A stretch of 64,000 bases of DNA from Sporolactobacillus vineae DSM 21990 = SL153 (GTDB taxonomy: Bacteria > Bacillota > Bacilli > Bacillales > Sporolactobacillaceae), in the NCBI RefSeq assembly GCF_000377985.1, contig NZ_KB899044.1:1-64000 (forward strand), written 5' to 3'. The notes under the pieces are model-generated. The model had not been told where the DNA came from and did no database searches. It saw only the letters and a list, made by a program, of their open reading frames with translations. Shown here piece by piece: positions 1 through 8,183 of the stretch. Both the position numbers and the translations under genes were made by a program. How positions within the stretch are numbered: the stretch's first letter is position 1; every line of letters begins with the position of its first letter.

Positions 1-858
1 ATCATCAAGGAAGAGAAGTATATCGCTCTTCAACGGCTGACGCGGACGCGTTATCAACTGATCCATCAGATGACGGAGTGTAAGCAGCACTTTCTGGAAA
101 ATCTTTATTACAAGTGCAACACGCTGACCCGAGAGCTCCCAACTTCTGTCTTTAGTGCGTCGATCATGGACATCCTCAGTGATTCTCTCTCCCTGGATGA
201 CATTGCCCAAATGGATGTAGCGGATCTTGCGACCCGGTTAAACCAGGCGGGCAAAGGCCGCTTTAGTGACCCGGAGAAACTCGCTCAGGTCATTCAAAAG
301 GCCGTCCGCGATGCCTACCGTCTGGGCAAAGTCCTTCAGGATTCGGTAGACATCGTGCTGGCCAGTTATGCGCGCATCATTGCCGGATTAAAAAAGCAAA
401 TCCAGAGCTTGGATAAAAATATTGAAGCCATGTACCAGATCATTCCGGAGACGCAAAGTCTACTGAGTGTCCCCGGAATCGGCCCGGTCTACGCCGCCGG
501 GCTTATCGCTGAGGTCGGCCAGATCGACCGGTTCGACCATGAGGCCCAATTAGCCAAGTATGCCGGGCTCTACTGGAAAGTGTCTCAGTCCGGCCACTTT
601 CAGGCGGAACGCACGCCGCGAACCCACACAGGTAATGAGTACCTCCGTTATTACTTGATTGAAGCTGCCAATTCAGTAAAAAACCGGGACCCGGTTTACC
701 GGGCCTATTACCTGAAGAAGTTCCATGAAGTTCCCAAGTTTCGTCATAAACGGGCTCTCGTCCTGACCGCAAGAAAATTAGTTCGACTGGTGGATGTGCT
801 ACTCCGCGACCACCTGCTCTACACTCCGAAGGGAAGTGAGACAACCGAAACGAAGTAA
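1..858 (+). CDS. IS110-family transposase, 5' end beyond the window
   Basis: The frame is open from base 1, so the N-terminal RuvC-like DEDD domain lies mostly upstream; only its end is visible. The remainder is a helical linker followed by the C-terminal Transposase_20 (IS116/IS110/IS902) domain. That domain starts with the helix-hairpin-helix-like LLSVPGIGPVYAAGLIAEVG and continues to the QSG motif, which holds the likely catalytic serine, and the conserved GNEYLRYYLIEAA block. IS110 elements move through a circular intermediate guided by a bridge RNA and make no conventional terminal inverted repeats. The reading frame shows no internal stop, so the copy may be functional if its 5' part is intact. 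The gene stops about 320 bp before the next gene. Family assignment is firm; the IS110 versus IS1111 subgroup cannot be decided here. Confidence 0.9.
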   Translation: MIKEEKYIALQRLTRTRYQLIHQMTECKQHFLENLYYKCNTLTRELPTSVFSASIMDILSDSLSLDDIAQMDVADLATRLNQAGKGRFSDPEKLAQVIQKAVRDAYRLGKVLQDSVDIVLASYARIIAGLKKQIQSLDKNIEAMYQIIPETQSLLSVPGIGPVYAAGLIAEVGQIDRFDHEAQLAKYAGLYWKVSQSGHFQAERTPRTHTGNEYLRYYLIEAANSVKNRDPVYRAYYLKKFHEVPKFRHKRALVLTARKLVRLVDVLLRDHLLYTPKGSETTETK

Positions 859-903
859 TTTCGGCTTCCCTTCCAGTCTTTGAAAAATTTGTATTTTTCG
901 AAG
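1..903 (+). mobile_element. Right part of an IS110-family insertion sequence
   Basis: The element includes the truncated transposase and some 3' non-coding sequence. The exact right boundary cannot be fixed, because IS110 elements lack terminal inverted repeats and the left end is outside the window. An 11-bp hairpin at 878-903 (CTTTGAAAAAT / ATTTTTCGAAG) directly follows the transposase and probably ends its transcript; it may still be part of the element. Confidence 0.6.
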
Positions 904-1180
904 GCCCGGTTTAGTGTTGTCAAATTTTAAGACCGCTCACGAATAATGAAAAATCACGTATTACTTAGGCCTTGACTTAATACCACAAGACTCTAAAGTT
1001 TCTTGTCTTTATCCACACTTTGTCAGGATATTCACCCGGTTCAGCGGATGACACACTCAATCCATCATGAGTATCCGGTTCAGTTGAAAAAGCATTAATG
1101 TTCACAAATTAGACACATAAAGTTACAATATAGGTGATCAAAATAACAGCGCTTACAATACTCTGTTGGAGGCATATCCG
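859..1180. other. Intergenic region after the IS element
   Basis: This 322-bp stretch carries the hairpin at 878-903 and, near its right end, the promoter for the following dehydrogenase gene. No reading frame with a ribosome binding site is seen. The junction between the IS element and the host chromosome probably lies in the left half. Confidence 0.5.
1101..1129 (+). promoter_or_regulatory. SigA-type promoter for the 3-hydroxyacyl-CoA dehydrogenase gene
   Basis: TTCACA (1101-1106), a 17-bp spacer and TACAAT (1124-1129), about 50 bp before the start codon. Confidence 0.6.
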
Positions 1181-2119
1181 ATGTTCAAAACTATTTCTGT
1201 TATTGGCTCCGGTGTTATGGGGAGCGGTATTGCACAATCATTTGCAGTCGGCGGTTATTCAGTGATCGTGAACGATATTAAGCAGGAGTTTCTGGATAAG
1301 GCAAAGAAAAATATTCATGAAAATCTGAACCTGCTGGTCGGTTCCGGTGATCTGACCGAAGCCGACCGGAACGCAGCATTGGGTCGGATCCGGTTCACTA
1401 CGGATCTTAAAGAGGCTGCAGGAGAAGCGGATCTGATCATTGAAGCGATTCCGGAAGTGATTGACCTGAAGTGGAATCTGTACGATGATCTGGCGACATA
1501 CAAGAAACCGGATGCTGTTGTTTCGTCGAATACATCCACATTTCCGATTACGAAACTGACGGCGCGTGAATCTTTTGATGGAAAATTTATCATTACTCAT
1601 TTCTTTAATCCGGCCAATCTTGTTCCGCTGGTTGAAATTGTAAAGAAGAAGGATACGGATTTGAATCTTGTTCAGTCTGTGAAGAACCTGCTCCTGAGCA
1701 TCGGCAAGACGCCGGTTGTCCTGAAAAAAGAGATTAACGGATTCATTGCGAACCGTCTGCAAACGGCACTGATGCGGGAAGCCTTCTCCCTTGTCGGGCA
1801 GGGCGTCGCCGATGCTGACGATGTAGATAAGGCAATCACTGCCGGACCGGGATTTCGCTGGGCTTTTGTCGGACCGACACGGATCGCGGACTTCGGGGGG
1901 CTGGACACATGGAAAAGGGTATTTGATAATATTGCGCCGGATCTTGATAAAAGTGAAGGGGCACCGGAACTGATCAATAAACTGGTGAGCACGCATAAAC
2001 TGGGGACGAAAACAGGTGAAGGGCTTTATAAATATTCAGGTGATGATGTCCGTGCGCAACTGAAGAAACGGGACAATTACTTTCTGGAACTCGGGCGGAT
2101 CAAAAAAGTAAATGAATAA
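1181..2119 (+). CDS. hbd: 3-hydroxyacyl-CoA (3-hydroxybutyryl-CoA) dehydrogenase
   Basis: Oxidises 3-hydroxyacyl-CoA with NAD+, or reduces acetoacetyl-CoA in the reverse direction. The N-terminal Rossmann domain starts with GSGVMGSG (residues 9-16). The SNTST motif (116-120) and the catalytic HFFNP motif (His140, followed by Glu152) are present. The C-terminal helical domain begins at GFIANRL. At 312 residues it has the usual length of single-domain enzymes of the FadB/PaaH/Hbd family. ATG 1181 is preferred over an in-frame TTG at 1166, because that TTG forms part of the TTGGAGG ribosome binding site. No thiolase or enoyl-CoA hydratase gene is adjacent, so the pathway (fatty-acid oxidation or C4 metabolism) cannot be read from context. 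It is a single-gene unit ending in a perfect terminator. Confidence 0.9.
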   Translation: MFKTISVIGSGVMGSGIAQSFAVGGYSVIVNDIKQEFLDKAKKNIHENLNLLVGSGDLTEADRNAALGRIRFTTDLKEAAGEADLIIEAIPEVIDLKWNLYDDLATYKKPDAVVSSNTSTFPITKLTARESFDGKFIITHFFNPANLVPLVEIVKKKDTDLNLVQSVKNLLLSIGKTPVVLKKEINGFIANRLQTALMREAFSLVGQGVADADDVDKAITAGPGFRWAFVGPTRIADFGGLDTWKRVFDNIAPDLDKSEGAPELINKLVSTHKLGTKTGEGLYKYSGDDVRAQLKKRDNYFLELGRIKKVNE

Positions 2120-2125
2120 CGAAGA

Positions 2126-2161
2126 GCAAATAAAAAAGGGCGGCTGCCCTTTTTTATTTGC
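2126..2161. terminator. Bidirectional terminator between hbd and the DUF4395 gene
   Basis: A 16-bp perfect inverted repeat (GCAAATAAAAAAGGGC and its complement) around GGCT. Each arm supplies a T-run for one direction, and it sits exactly between two convergent genes. Confidence 0.9.
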
Positions 2162-2599
2162 CTATTGGATTGTTTTTTTCCGAAGGCGGTACTGTGACCA
2201 CTGGTAATGAATAAAGCAGCCGATGCAGAAGCCAAGGATGGCAACGAAAGCGGCGGTACCGACGATAGCTGTAAAAACAATAGCCGCAATTTTAAAATGA
2301 AACAGATAGCTGAAAAAGCCAAGGGTCAGAAAAGAAACGGCAATGGTCTGGTTAAACTGCTGCTGATCACGATCTTCCGGAATATAGGCAGAGGCCGGTT
2401 TCCTCAGAAATCGTTTTGCCAGCCGGATGATCGGCTGATAATGAAATACAAGGCCGGAAATGCCGGCGACGAGAGGCAGGAGCAGTATCCAGTAGAAGCC
2501 GCTCAGCCAGGTAATCAGGACGCTCAGAACGATGACCCATTGATTCGTCCGGACGAGCGGGCGGGGAATCGATTGATGCTTGTCAGGTGAACCGGCCAT
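2162..2599 (-). CDS. DUF4395 membrane protein
   Basis: A 145-residue integral membrane protein with about four hydrophobic segments. It matches the DUF4395 family as I know it: the IPRPLVRTNQW opening, a cytosolic IPEDRDQQQFNQ motif in the middle, and a C-terminal GFCIGCFIHYQW segment with two cysteines in a CxxxC spacing. The function of the family is unknown; the cysteines in the last membrane segment recall thiol-redox membrane proteins. ATG 2599 is chosen because GGAAAGG lies 8 bp upstream; an in-frame GTG at 2608 abuts the Shine-Dalgarno. It is a single gene convergent with hbd. Confidence 0.75.
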   Translation of the reverse strand: MAGSPDKHQSIPRPLVRTNQWVIVLSVLITWLSGFYWILLLPLVAGISGLVFHYQPIIRLAKRFLRKPASAYIPEDRDQQQFNQTIAVSFLTLGFFSYLFHFKIAAIVFTAIVGTAAFVAILGFCIGCFIHYQWSQYRLRKKTIQ

Positions 2600-2679
2600 A
2601 TATAACACACCTTTCCTATATGTTTAAATACATATTACACGCATTGACTAGATTTGTGAACTGATTTTACCTGATCGGC

Positions 2680-2708
2680 TTGCCGGGATGCCGGATTACC
2701 GCTAAAAT
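2680..2708 (+). promoter_or_regulatory. Candidate promoter for the rlmA gene
   Basis: TTGCCG (2680-2685), 17 bp, TAAAAT (2703-2708). It lies 113 bp before the GTG start. Confidence 0.4.
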
Positions 2709-2820
2709 AGACAAGTATTTTTCCAGACGGCCACATTTGCCAGTCATTTTAAACAATTGAGCGTCAGCGAACACCATTATTTATAAAAAAGAGCTATTTT
2801 ACAGGAATCAGGTGATTTTA

Positions 2821-3723
2821 GTGTCACAGCGCAGCAAACGTGATCTGAGCGCTGAACTGTTCCGAACATCGGAAGCCATATTCAGATGCCCGGTTTGCGG
2901 GAAAGATATGAAGGTCGTCGGTACAGAAAGCATGGCCTGCCCGCAGCATCATACTTTTGACTTTACACGGCAGGGCTATTTAAATCTGACCACACGGATG
3001 GTGAAGACGAATTACGACCGGAATTTATTTACGGCACGCAAGAGAATCATGGGTGATTACGGATTTTTTAATCCGGCACTCGATCAGATCGTTTCCCTGA
3101 TCGGGCAAGCGCATCCGGTGCATACGGAACCGTTCTACTTGCTTGATATGGGCTGCGGTGAAGGGTCGCATCTCTCCCGTATCTGCGAACGGCTCCGCAG
3201 CAGAAACAAGGTCAGTGTGACCGGCATCGGCATGGATCTGGCAAAAACCGGTATTCATGAAGCAGCGGCAAACTATCCGGGTACACTCTGGACCGTTGCT
3301 GATCTGGCCGATCCGCCGCTGAAGCCGCATACGGCCGGTTTGATTCTGAACATCCTTTCACCTTCAAATTATCAGGTATTCAAACAACTCCTGACGGAAA
3401 ACGGTCTGCTCATTAAAGTGGTGCCGGGCAATGATTATTTGAAAGAACTCCGTTCGTTTTTTTATGAGGGGACCGTGAAGGCGACTTACTCAAATAAAGA
3501 GATCATCAAGAACCTGAAGAATCATCTTGAGATTCGTGAAGTGATTCCGATACGCTATACACGCAGACTGGACCGGGACGGGCTTAAAGCTCTGAGCCGC
3601 ATGACGCCGCTGGCCTGGAAAATGGGTAAAGACAGGGTGGAGCAATGGCTTAATACCGGAATTTCAGAGGTGACGGTGGATCTGGTGCTGATTGTGGCCG
3701 GAAAGAGACAAATGCCGGAGTGA
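2821..3723 (+). CDS. rlmA: 23S rRNA (guanine-N1)-methyltransferase, RlmA family
   Basis: Predicted SAM-dependent methyltransferase for a guanine in 23S rRNA hairpin 35 (G745 or G748, depending on subfamily). The N-terminus carries a zinc finger, FRCPVCGK followed by CPQHHTFD, with cysteines and a histidine spaced as in RrmA/TlrB. After it comes the DFTRQGYLNLT segment and a Rossmann-type SAM domain with LLDMGCGEGSH as motif I. Length (300 residues) is a little above the usual 270-290. GTG 2821 is preferred over GTG 2812, because AGGTGAT lies 5 bp before it while the earlier codon overlaps that site. In some actinobacteria the RlmAII branch gives tylosin resistance; which guanine is modified here cannot be told from sequence alone. 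Confidence 0.8.
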   Translation: MSQRSKRDLSAELFRTSEAIFRCPVCGKDMKVVGTESMACPQHHTFDFTRQGYLNLTTRMVKTNYDRNLFTARKRIMGDYGFFNPALDQIVSLIGQAHPVHTEPFYLLDMGCGEGSHLSRICERLRSRNKVSVTGIGMDLAKTGIHEAAANYPGTLWTVADLADPPLKPHTAGLILNILSPSNYQVFKQLLTENGLLIKVVPGNDYLKELRSFFYEGTVKATYSNKEIIKNLKNHLEIREVIPIRYTRRLDRDGLKALSRMTPLAWKMGKDRVEQWLNTGISEVTVDLVLIVAGKRQMPE

Positions 3724-3727
3724 CGGA

Positions 3728-3782
3728 AATGTAAGCGTTGAAGGTTTTTGACATAAAACGATTGATTTTGAATGTAAGCGTG
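3728..3782 (+). promoter_or_regulatory. Repeated AATGTAAGCGT operator-like sites before fruR
   Basis: AATGTAAGCGT occurs at 3728-3738 and again at 3771-3781, 43 bp apart (about four helical turns). The first copy also resembles a catabolite-responsive element (TGTAAGCGTTGAA). A candidate promoter TTGATT-16-TACAAT overlaps the second copy. Binding by FruR, CcpA or both is inference. Confidence 0.5.
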
Positions 3783-3809
3783 ATACAATAACAGAGTGGA
3801 GGCGGAGAT

Positions 3810-4586
3810 ATGTTAGCTGAAGAACGACAACAATTCATCATGCGGCAACTTGCAGACAGTCGCGTTGTCAAACTCCAGGATCTTGTCTGCTCCCTGAATG
3901 CTTCAGAATCTACTGTTCGCCGTGATCTGCAGGAGCTTGAAGAACATCATTTGCTGAGACGGATTCATGGGGGGGCATCGCTTCTTCAGCGCCGAAGCGA
4001 TGAACCGGATATGGAAACGAAAACGTCCAAAAACATTCAGCAGAAGAAAGCGATTGCTAAAACGGCTGCCGGTTTTATCAGAGACAACGAGTGCGTGTAT
4101 CTGGATGCAGGAACGACAACTCTCGAAATGATTCCATTTATCACAGCGTCAAATGTAACCGTTGTCACCAATGGACCGGCTCACGCGGAAACGCTGTCGA
4201 CGAGAAATGTGCTTTGCTATTTAATCGGCGGGATGATGAAGCGGACGACTAATGCGGTTGTCGGTAGTATGGCGGTGGACAATCTCAATCTTTTCCGTTT
4301 CGACCGGGCATTCATCGGAACAAACGGAATTGATGCGGTGATGGGCTATACGACCCCGGATCCGGAAGAAGCAGCAGTGAAGAAAAAGGCTTTGGAACTA
4401 TCCGGTCAGACGTATATTGTCGCCGACAGCAGCAAATTTTCAGAAGTCTCTTTCTGCAAAATGTTTGATCTGGAGAAGGCTACTATTATCACCGAAGCGC
4501 TTCCGGAATCAGTCAGAGAGGAGCTTTCGAGCCGAACGAAAGTCTACTGCGCCAGTCCGGTACAAGACAAGACGGGAGTTGAATGA
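3810..4586 (+). CDS. fruR: DeoR-family regulator of fructose uptake
   Basis: A 258-residue repressor of the DeoR family. The N-terminal winged helix (about residues 1-57) contains the family signature VSLNASESTVRRDLQELE-like helix-turn-helix and the RIHGGA loop. The C-terminal DeoRC sugar-phosphate-sensing domain contains DAGTTTLEM and ADSSKF motifs. Position directly before a fructose PTS gene implies it senses fructose 1-phosphate or a related sugar phosphate. The ATG follows GGAGGCGG. The usual partner gene fruK (1-phosphofructokinase) is absent between it and fruA; only 139 bp separate the two. Family is certain; the effector is inferred from context. Confidence 0.85.
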   Translation: MLAEERQQFIMRQLADSRVVKLQDLVCSLNASESTVRRDLQELEEHHLLRRIHGGASLLQRRSDEPDMETKTSKNIQQKKAIAKTAAGFIRDNECVYLDAGTTTLEMIPFITASNVTVVTNGPAHAETLSTRNVLCYLIGGMMKRTTNAVVGSMAVDNLNLFRFDRAFIGTNGIDAVMGYTTPDPEEAAVKKKALELSGQTYIVADSSKFSEVSFCKMFDLEKATIITEALPESVREELSSRTKVYCASPVQDKTGVE

Positions 4587-4725
4587 AAAGGTGTATGACC
4601 GGAACAACAATCTCCAGGGGATGGGATACTTTTTCTACAGAAAGGGAAATGATTAGTGTAGAAAGGACATGCCGTTCAGAGCAGAGCGATTCCGTTGTCA
4701 TAGCGTAAATAAGGAGTGAGTTGAA

Positions 4726-6645
4726 GTGAAGATTACAGATCTGATGATTGAGCGCGCAATGGTCATGGACATGCATGCGACAACAAAAGAAGAGGCCATT
4801 GACGAACTGATTGCCAGCCTGGAAAAGAACGGACGGATCAATGATCCGAAACTATTTAAAGAAATGATTCTGAAAAGGGAAGCAGAGTCCAGCACCGGCA
4901 TCGGTGATGGTATTGCGATGCCGCATGCCAAGACGAAAGCTGTTAACGAAGCAACCGTCGTTTTTGGCCGCAGTAAGAACGGTGTCGACTACAAGGCGCT
5001 GGATGGCAAGCCTTCCTATCTGTTCTTTATGATTGCAGCGCCGGAGGGAGCAGCCAATGTACATCTGCAGACGTTGGCAGCACTTTCCCGGCTTCTGATT
5101 GATCAGGATTTTGTTGCTCAGGTCAAGAAGGCCGAAACGCCTGCAGAAGTTGCCAAACTGTTTGACGACAAGCAGGCCGAAAAGGAAGCCGCGGAAAAGA
5201 AAGAATCCGCTCAGGCTGCTCCGAAAGCACCGGCAAATGAAAAATTTGTTGTTGCCGTAACCGCCTGTCCGACAGGCATTGCACATACGTACATGGCAGA
5301 AGATGCACTGAAGAAAAAGGCGAAGGAAATGGGTGTTTCAATCCGTGTTGAGACGGATGGTTCAGAAGGCGCCAAACATGTGCTGACGTCGGATGAAATC
5401 TCACGTGCCGCCGGCATCATTGTCGCGGCGGATAAAAAGGTTGAAATGGCACGCTTTAGCGGCAAGAAGGTACTGCAGACGCCGGTCAGCGACGGCATTC
5501 GCAAGCCTGAAGAACTGATCACCAAAGCGCTGCACGGACAGGCTCCGGTTTACCATGCGGAGGCCGGTGCAGTTGAAGAAACGGCCGGGAGTTCAAGCGG
5601 ATCAGTGTGGAGCAGGATTTATAAAGACCTGATGAACGGTATTTCGCATATGCTCCCATTCGTTGTCGGTGGTGGTATTTTACTTGCGATTTCCTTCATG
5701 TTCGAGCATCTTGGGAAGAACAATACGATTTTCCAGATGCTGAGTGCGGTTGCCGGCGGAGATACCGGTGCCTTTCATTTCCTGATTGCGATCCTGGCCG
5801 GTTATATCGCCGTCAGCATCGGTGACCGGCCGGCATTGATGCCTGGTATTGTTGGCGGCTTTATGGCCTATTCGTCCAATGCCGGATTCCTCGGCGGCCT
5901 CGCAGCAGGCTTTCTGGCCGGCTGGGTCATCATCCTGCTGAAAAAAGTATTCGCAGGCTTACCGAAGGCACTGGACGGACTGAAACCGATCTTGCTGTAT
6001 CCGGTCCTTGGGCTGCTGATTACGGGCGGTCTTATGTACTATATTTTCGATCCGATTTTCAAATGGATCAATACAGGTCTTATTGGTGCCCTGAGCCATC
6101 TTGGTACCGGTAATGCAGTATTACTTGGACTGGTTCTCGGCGGTATGATGGCTGTCGATTTAGGCGGACCTGTAAACAAGGCAGCCTACACGTTTGCCAT
6201 CGGCGTATTCACCAGCGGCGCGTCCAACGGGGGTCTGATGATGGCTGCAGTTATGGCCGGCGGCATGGTCCCGCCACTTGCCATCGCGCTTGCTTCAACG
6301 TTCTTCAAGGGTAAATTTACTGCAGAAGAGCGCAAAGCAGGCATTACGAACTATGTTCTGGGTCTCTCGTTTATTACCGAAGGTGCCATTCCATTTGCCG
6401 CTTCCGATCCGTTGCGAATCATCGGTTCCAGTATTGTCGGCTCGGCGATCGCAGGGGCATTAACGCAGCTGTGGAGAGTCAGTATTCCGGCACCGCACGG
6501 CGGCATCTTCGTGGTCGCCTTAAGTAATCAGCCGTTCCTGTTCATTCTGGCGATCCTGATCGGCGCGGTTATTTCGGGACTGATTCTTGGCTTCTGGAAG
6601 AAATCCGCTGCCGATAAAACAGAGACAGTGGCCGAACGGGCATAA
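4726..6645 (+). CDS. fruA: Fructose-specific PTS EIIABC component
   Basis: A 639-residue membrane permease that phosphorylates its sugar during uptake. The EIIA domain (1-145) has the phosphorylated histidine in GIAMPHAKT (His67). A charged Ala/Glu/Lys linker leads to the EIIB domain (172-275) with the active cysteine in TACPTGIAHTYMAE (Cys181). The EIIC domain (about 290-630) has eight or more hydrophobic segments, including GGGILLAISFMFE and PHGGIFV. This is the A-B-C order of FruA proteins that make fructose 1-phosphate. Start GTG 4726 follows AAGGAG. No 1-phosphofructokinase gene is next to it, so that step must be encoded elsewhere or the substrate differs. A terminator follows at 6683-6715. 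Confidence 0.9.
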   Translation: MKITDLMIERAMVMDMHATTKEEAIDELIASLEKNGRINDPKLFKEMILKREAESSTGIGDGIAMPHAKTKAVNEATVVFGRSKNGVDYKALDGKPSYLFFMIAAPEGAANVHLQTLAALSRLLIDQDFVAQVKKAETPAEVAKLFDDKQAEKEAAEKKESAQAAPKAPANEKFVVAVTACPTGIAHTYMAEDALKKKAKEMGVSIRVETDGSEGAKHVLTSDEISRAAGIIVAADKKVEMARFSGKKVLQTPVSDGIRKPEELITKALHGQAPVYHAEAGAVEETAGSSSGSVWSRIYKDLMNGISHMLPFVVGGGILLAISFMFEHLGKNNTIFQMLSAVAGGDTGAFHFLIAILAGYIAVSIGDRPALMPGIVGGFMAYSSNAGFLGGLAAGFLAGWVIILLKKVFAGLPKALDGLKPILLYPVLGLLITGGLMYYIFDPIFKWINTGLIGALSHLGTGNAVLLGLVLGGMMAVDLGGPVNKAAYTFAIGVFTSGASNGGLMMAAVMAGGMVPPLAIALASTFFKGKFTAEERKAGITNYVLGLSFITEGAIPFAASDPLRIIGSSIVGSAIAGALTQLWRVSIPAPHGGIFVVALSNQPFLFILAILIGAVISGLILGFWKKSAADKTETVAERA

Positions 6646-6682
6646 TGATTACGACAGTTTTACTCAATAAAACATTTTACGA

Positions 6683-6715
6683 GGCACGGTCCGAATTTGG
6701 ACTGTGTCTTTTTTT
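6683..6715 (+). terminator. Intrinsic terminator after fruA
   Basis: A 10-bp stem GGCACGGTCC / GGACTGTGTC with two G-T pairs around a 6-base loop, followed by seven T. Confidence 0.85.
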
Positions 6716-6938
6716 GGCGTTTTCCGCTGCGATGCAGGAGGCCAATGAATCCGGACGAATGAACAGGGGAAATGATCCGGTGCTGTCCGGGAATGATATG
6801 GTTTCGTTCCTTTCATCTGGAATAAAGAATATCACCCCGGCCGGAGAAAAGATTTCACTTGGACGCAAAGATGAAAAATGAGGTAAACTGTTTAAGGGTA
6901 ACAACCTGCAGATAAATTTTGAAATAGGGTGAAAGAAT

Positions 6939-7838
6939 ATGCGTATCGGTTTAATCGGACTTGGGAAGATGGGTTATAATCTGGCCCAGAATATGGCAGA
7001 AAATGATTTTGAGGTCAAAGCCTTTGACCTGTCCGCAGCGGCGGTCCAAAAAGCAGAGAAAATTAACGGCGTGACAGCCTTCACAACAATTGAACAATTG
7101 GTTCAAAGTCTGGACAAGCCGCGTGTTTTCTGGATGATGGTGCCGGCAGGCGAACCTGCGGATCAGACGTTGACGGCTTTATTGACCTTAGCAGATCCGG
7201 GCGATATTGTGCTTGACGGCGGTAATTCAAAATATACCGACTCGCTTCGTCACTATCAGCAGTGCAAGGACAAAGGCGTTTCATTTATGGATGTAGGAAC
7301 ATCCGGCGGGATCAGCGGCGCACGCCGCGGCGCCTGTGTAATGGTCGGCGGAGACAAAGAAACGTTTGATTATCTCGAACCGCTGTTTAAAGCGATTTCG
7401 GTTGAGGACGGCTATCTTTACACGGGTAAAGCAGGGAGCGGCCATTTTCTCAAGATGGTACATAACGGGATTGAATACGGCATGATGCAGTCCATTGCCG
7501 AAGGATTCGATGTCCTTGAGAAAAGTGACTTTAATTATGATAACGCCGCGGTGGCTAAAGTCTGGAATCACGGTTCGGTGATCCGCAGCTGGCTGATTGA
7601 GCTCCTCGAAGACGCGTTCTCCAAAGATAATCATCTTGAGCAACTTAGCGGGGTCATGGCTTCTTCCGGAGAGGGGAAGTGGACACTGGAAACAGCGCTG
7701 AATATGCAGCTGCCGACGCCGGTTATAGCCCTGTCGCTGATGATGCGTTATCGGTCACTGGAGAGCGATACTTTCTCAGGAAAAATCGTTGCCGCGCTTC
7801 GCAATGAATTCGGCGGCCATCCGGTTGTGAAAAAATAA
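6939..7838 (+). CDS. gnd: 6-phosphogluconate dehydrogenase, short (YqeC/GndA) type
   Basis: Decarboxylates 6-phosphogluconate to ribulose 5-phosphate. At 299 residues it belongs to the short family, which is usually NAD+-linked, not the 470-residue GndA/GntZ type. Features seen: the N-terminal Rossmann motif GLIGLGKMGYNLAQN, the VLDGGNSKYTDS segment, the substrate motif GTSGGISGARRGACVMVGG and the catalytic HFLKMVHNGIEYGMMQ helix. The ATG is preceded by GGGTGAAAG. Together with zwf further right, it supplies the oxidative pentose phosphate or phosphogluconate route. Cofactor preference is inferred from the subfamily and not from residues I could verify. Confidence 0.88.
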   Translation: MRIGLIGLGKMGYNLAQNMAENDFEVKAFDLSAAAVQKAEKINGVTAFTTIEQLVQSLDKPRVFWMMVPAGEPADQTLTALLTLADPGDIVLDGGNSKYTDSLRHYQQCKDKGVSFMDVGTSGGISGARRGACVMVGGDKETFDYLEPLFKAISVEDGYLYTGKAGSGHFLKMVHNGIEYGMMQSIAEGFDVLEKSDFNYDNAAVAKVWNHGSVIRSWLIELLEDAFSKDNHLEQLSGVMASSGEGKWTLETALNMQLPTPVIALSLMMRYRSLESDTFSGKIVAALRNEFGGHPVVKK

Positions 7839-7965
7839 TTGTTCCCGTCAGAAAATTTGACTGGATCTTTTCACTGGCTTCATAACAGCTAAACAATCCG
7901 CTGTTAAAGTATTGATGAGAACAAGGTTATCGCCCCTGTTTCTCGCGTCATACTCCATTTTATTT

Positions 7966-7992
7966 GGCCTCCGACCGGGGCCGCTTTTTTTT
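7966..7992 (+). terminator. Probable terminator after gnd
   Basis: GGCCTC / GGGGCC stem (one G-T pair) with a 5-base loop, followed by GC and eight T. Confidence 0.65.
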
Positions 7993-8120
7993 GCGATCGT
8001 TCAGGATAAGTCTGAATGAAAATCCGGCCGTTAAGGTTAAAAATCCGGCAATATTACATTTTGTGGAAAATAAAATTGCCATTTCCGTTGCTCCGGTCAT
8101 GCGATAATTTTCTGAACGAC

Positions 8121-8151
8121 AAAAAGCATCCGTCGTTGAGACGAATGCTTT
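8121..8151 (-). terminator. Terminator of the pyruvate oxidase gene
   Basis: On the minus strand, AAAGCATTCGTC and GACGGATGCTTT form a 12-bp stem with one wobble pair around a 5-base loop, followed by a T-run. Confidence 0.85.
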
Positions 8152-8183
8152 AGCTTAGAACTTTTTGATGAATTTTTCATGAA

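Larger units (their letters stand above)
7839..8183. other. Convergent intergenic region gnd / pyruvate oxidase
   Basis: A 345-bp gap between convergent genes. It holds one terminator for each gene and otherwise AT-rich sequence with no reading frame that has a ribosome binding site. Confidence 0.6.

Noticed and set aside
1259-1996. Minus-strand frame of 245 codons opposite hbd
   Set aside because: Antisense shadow with composition driven by the complementary codons; no ribosome binding site.
4587-4725. Remnant of fruK between fruR and fruA
   Set aside because: All frames were read; none shows PfkB-family motifs such as GGxNxA or the ATP-binding GAGD segment.
6645-6881. Short frame after fruA
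   Set aside because: It spans the fruA terminator, lacks a ribosome binding site and has no motif.
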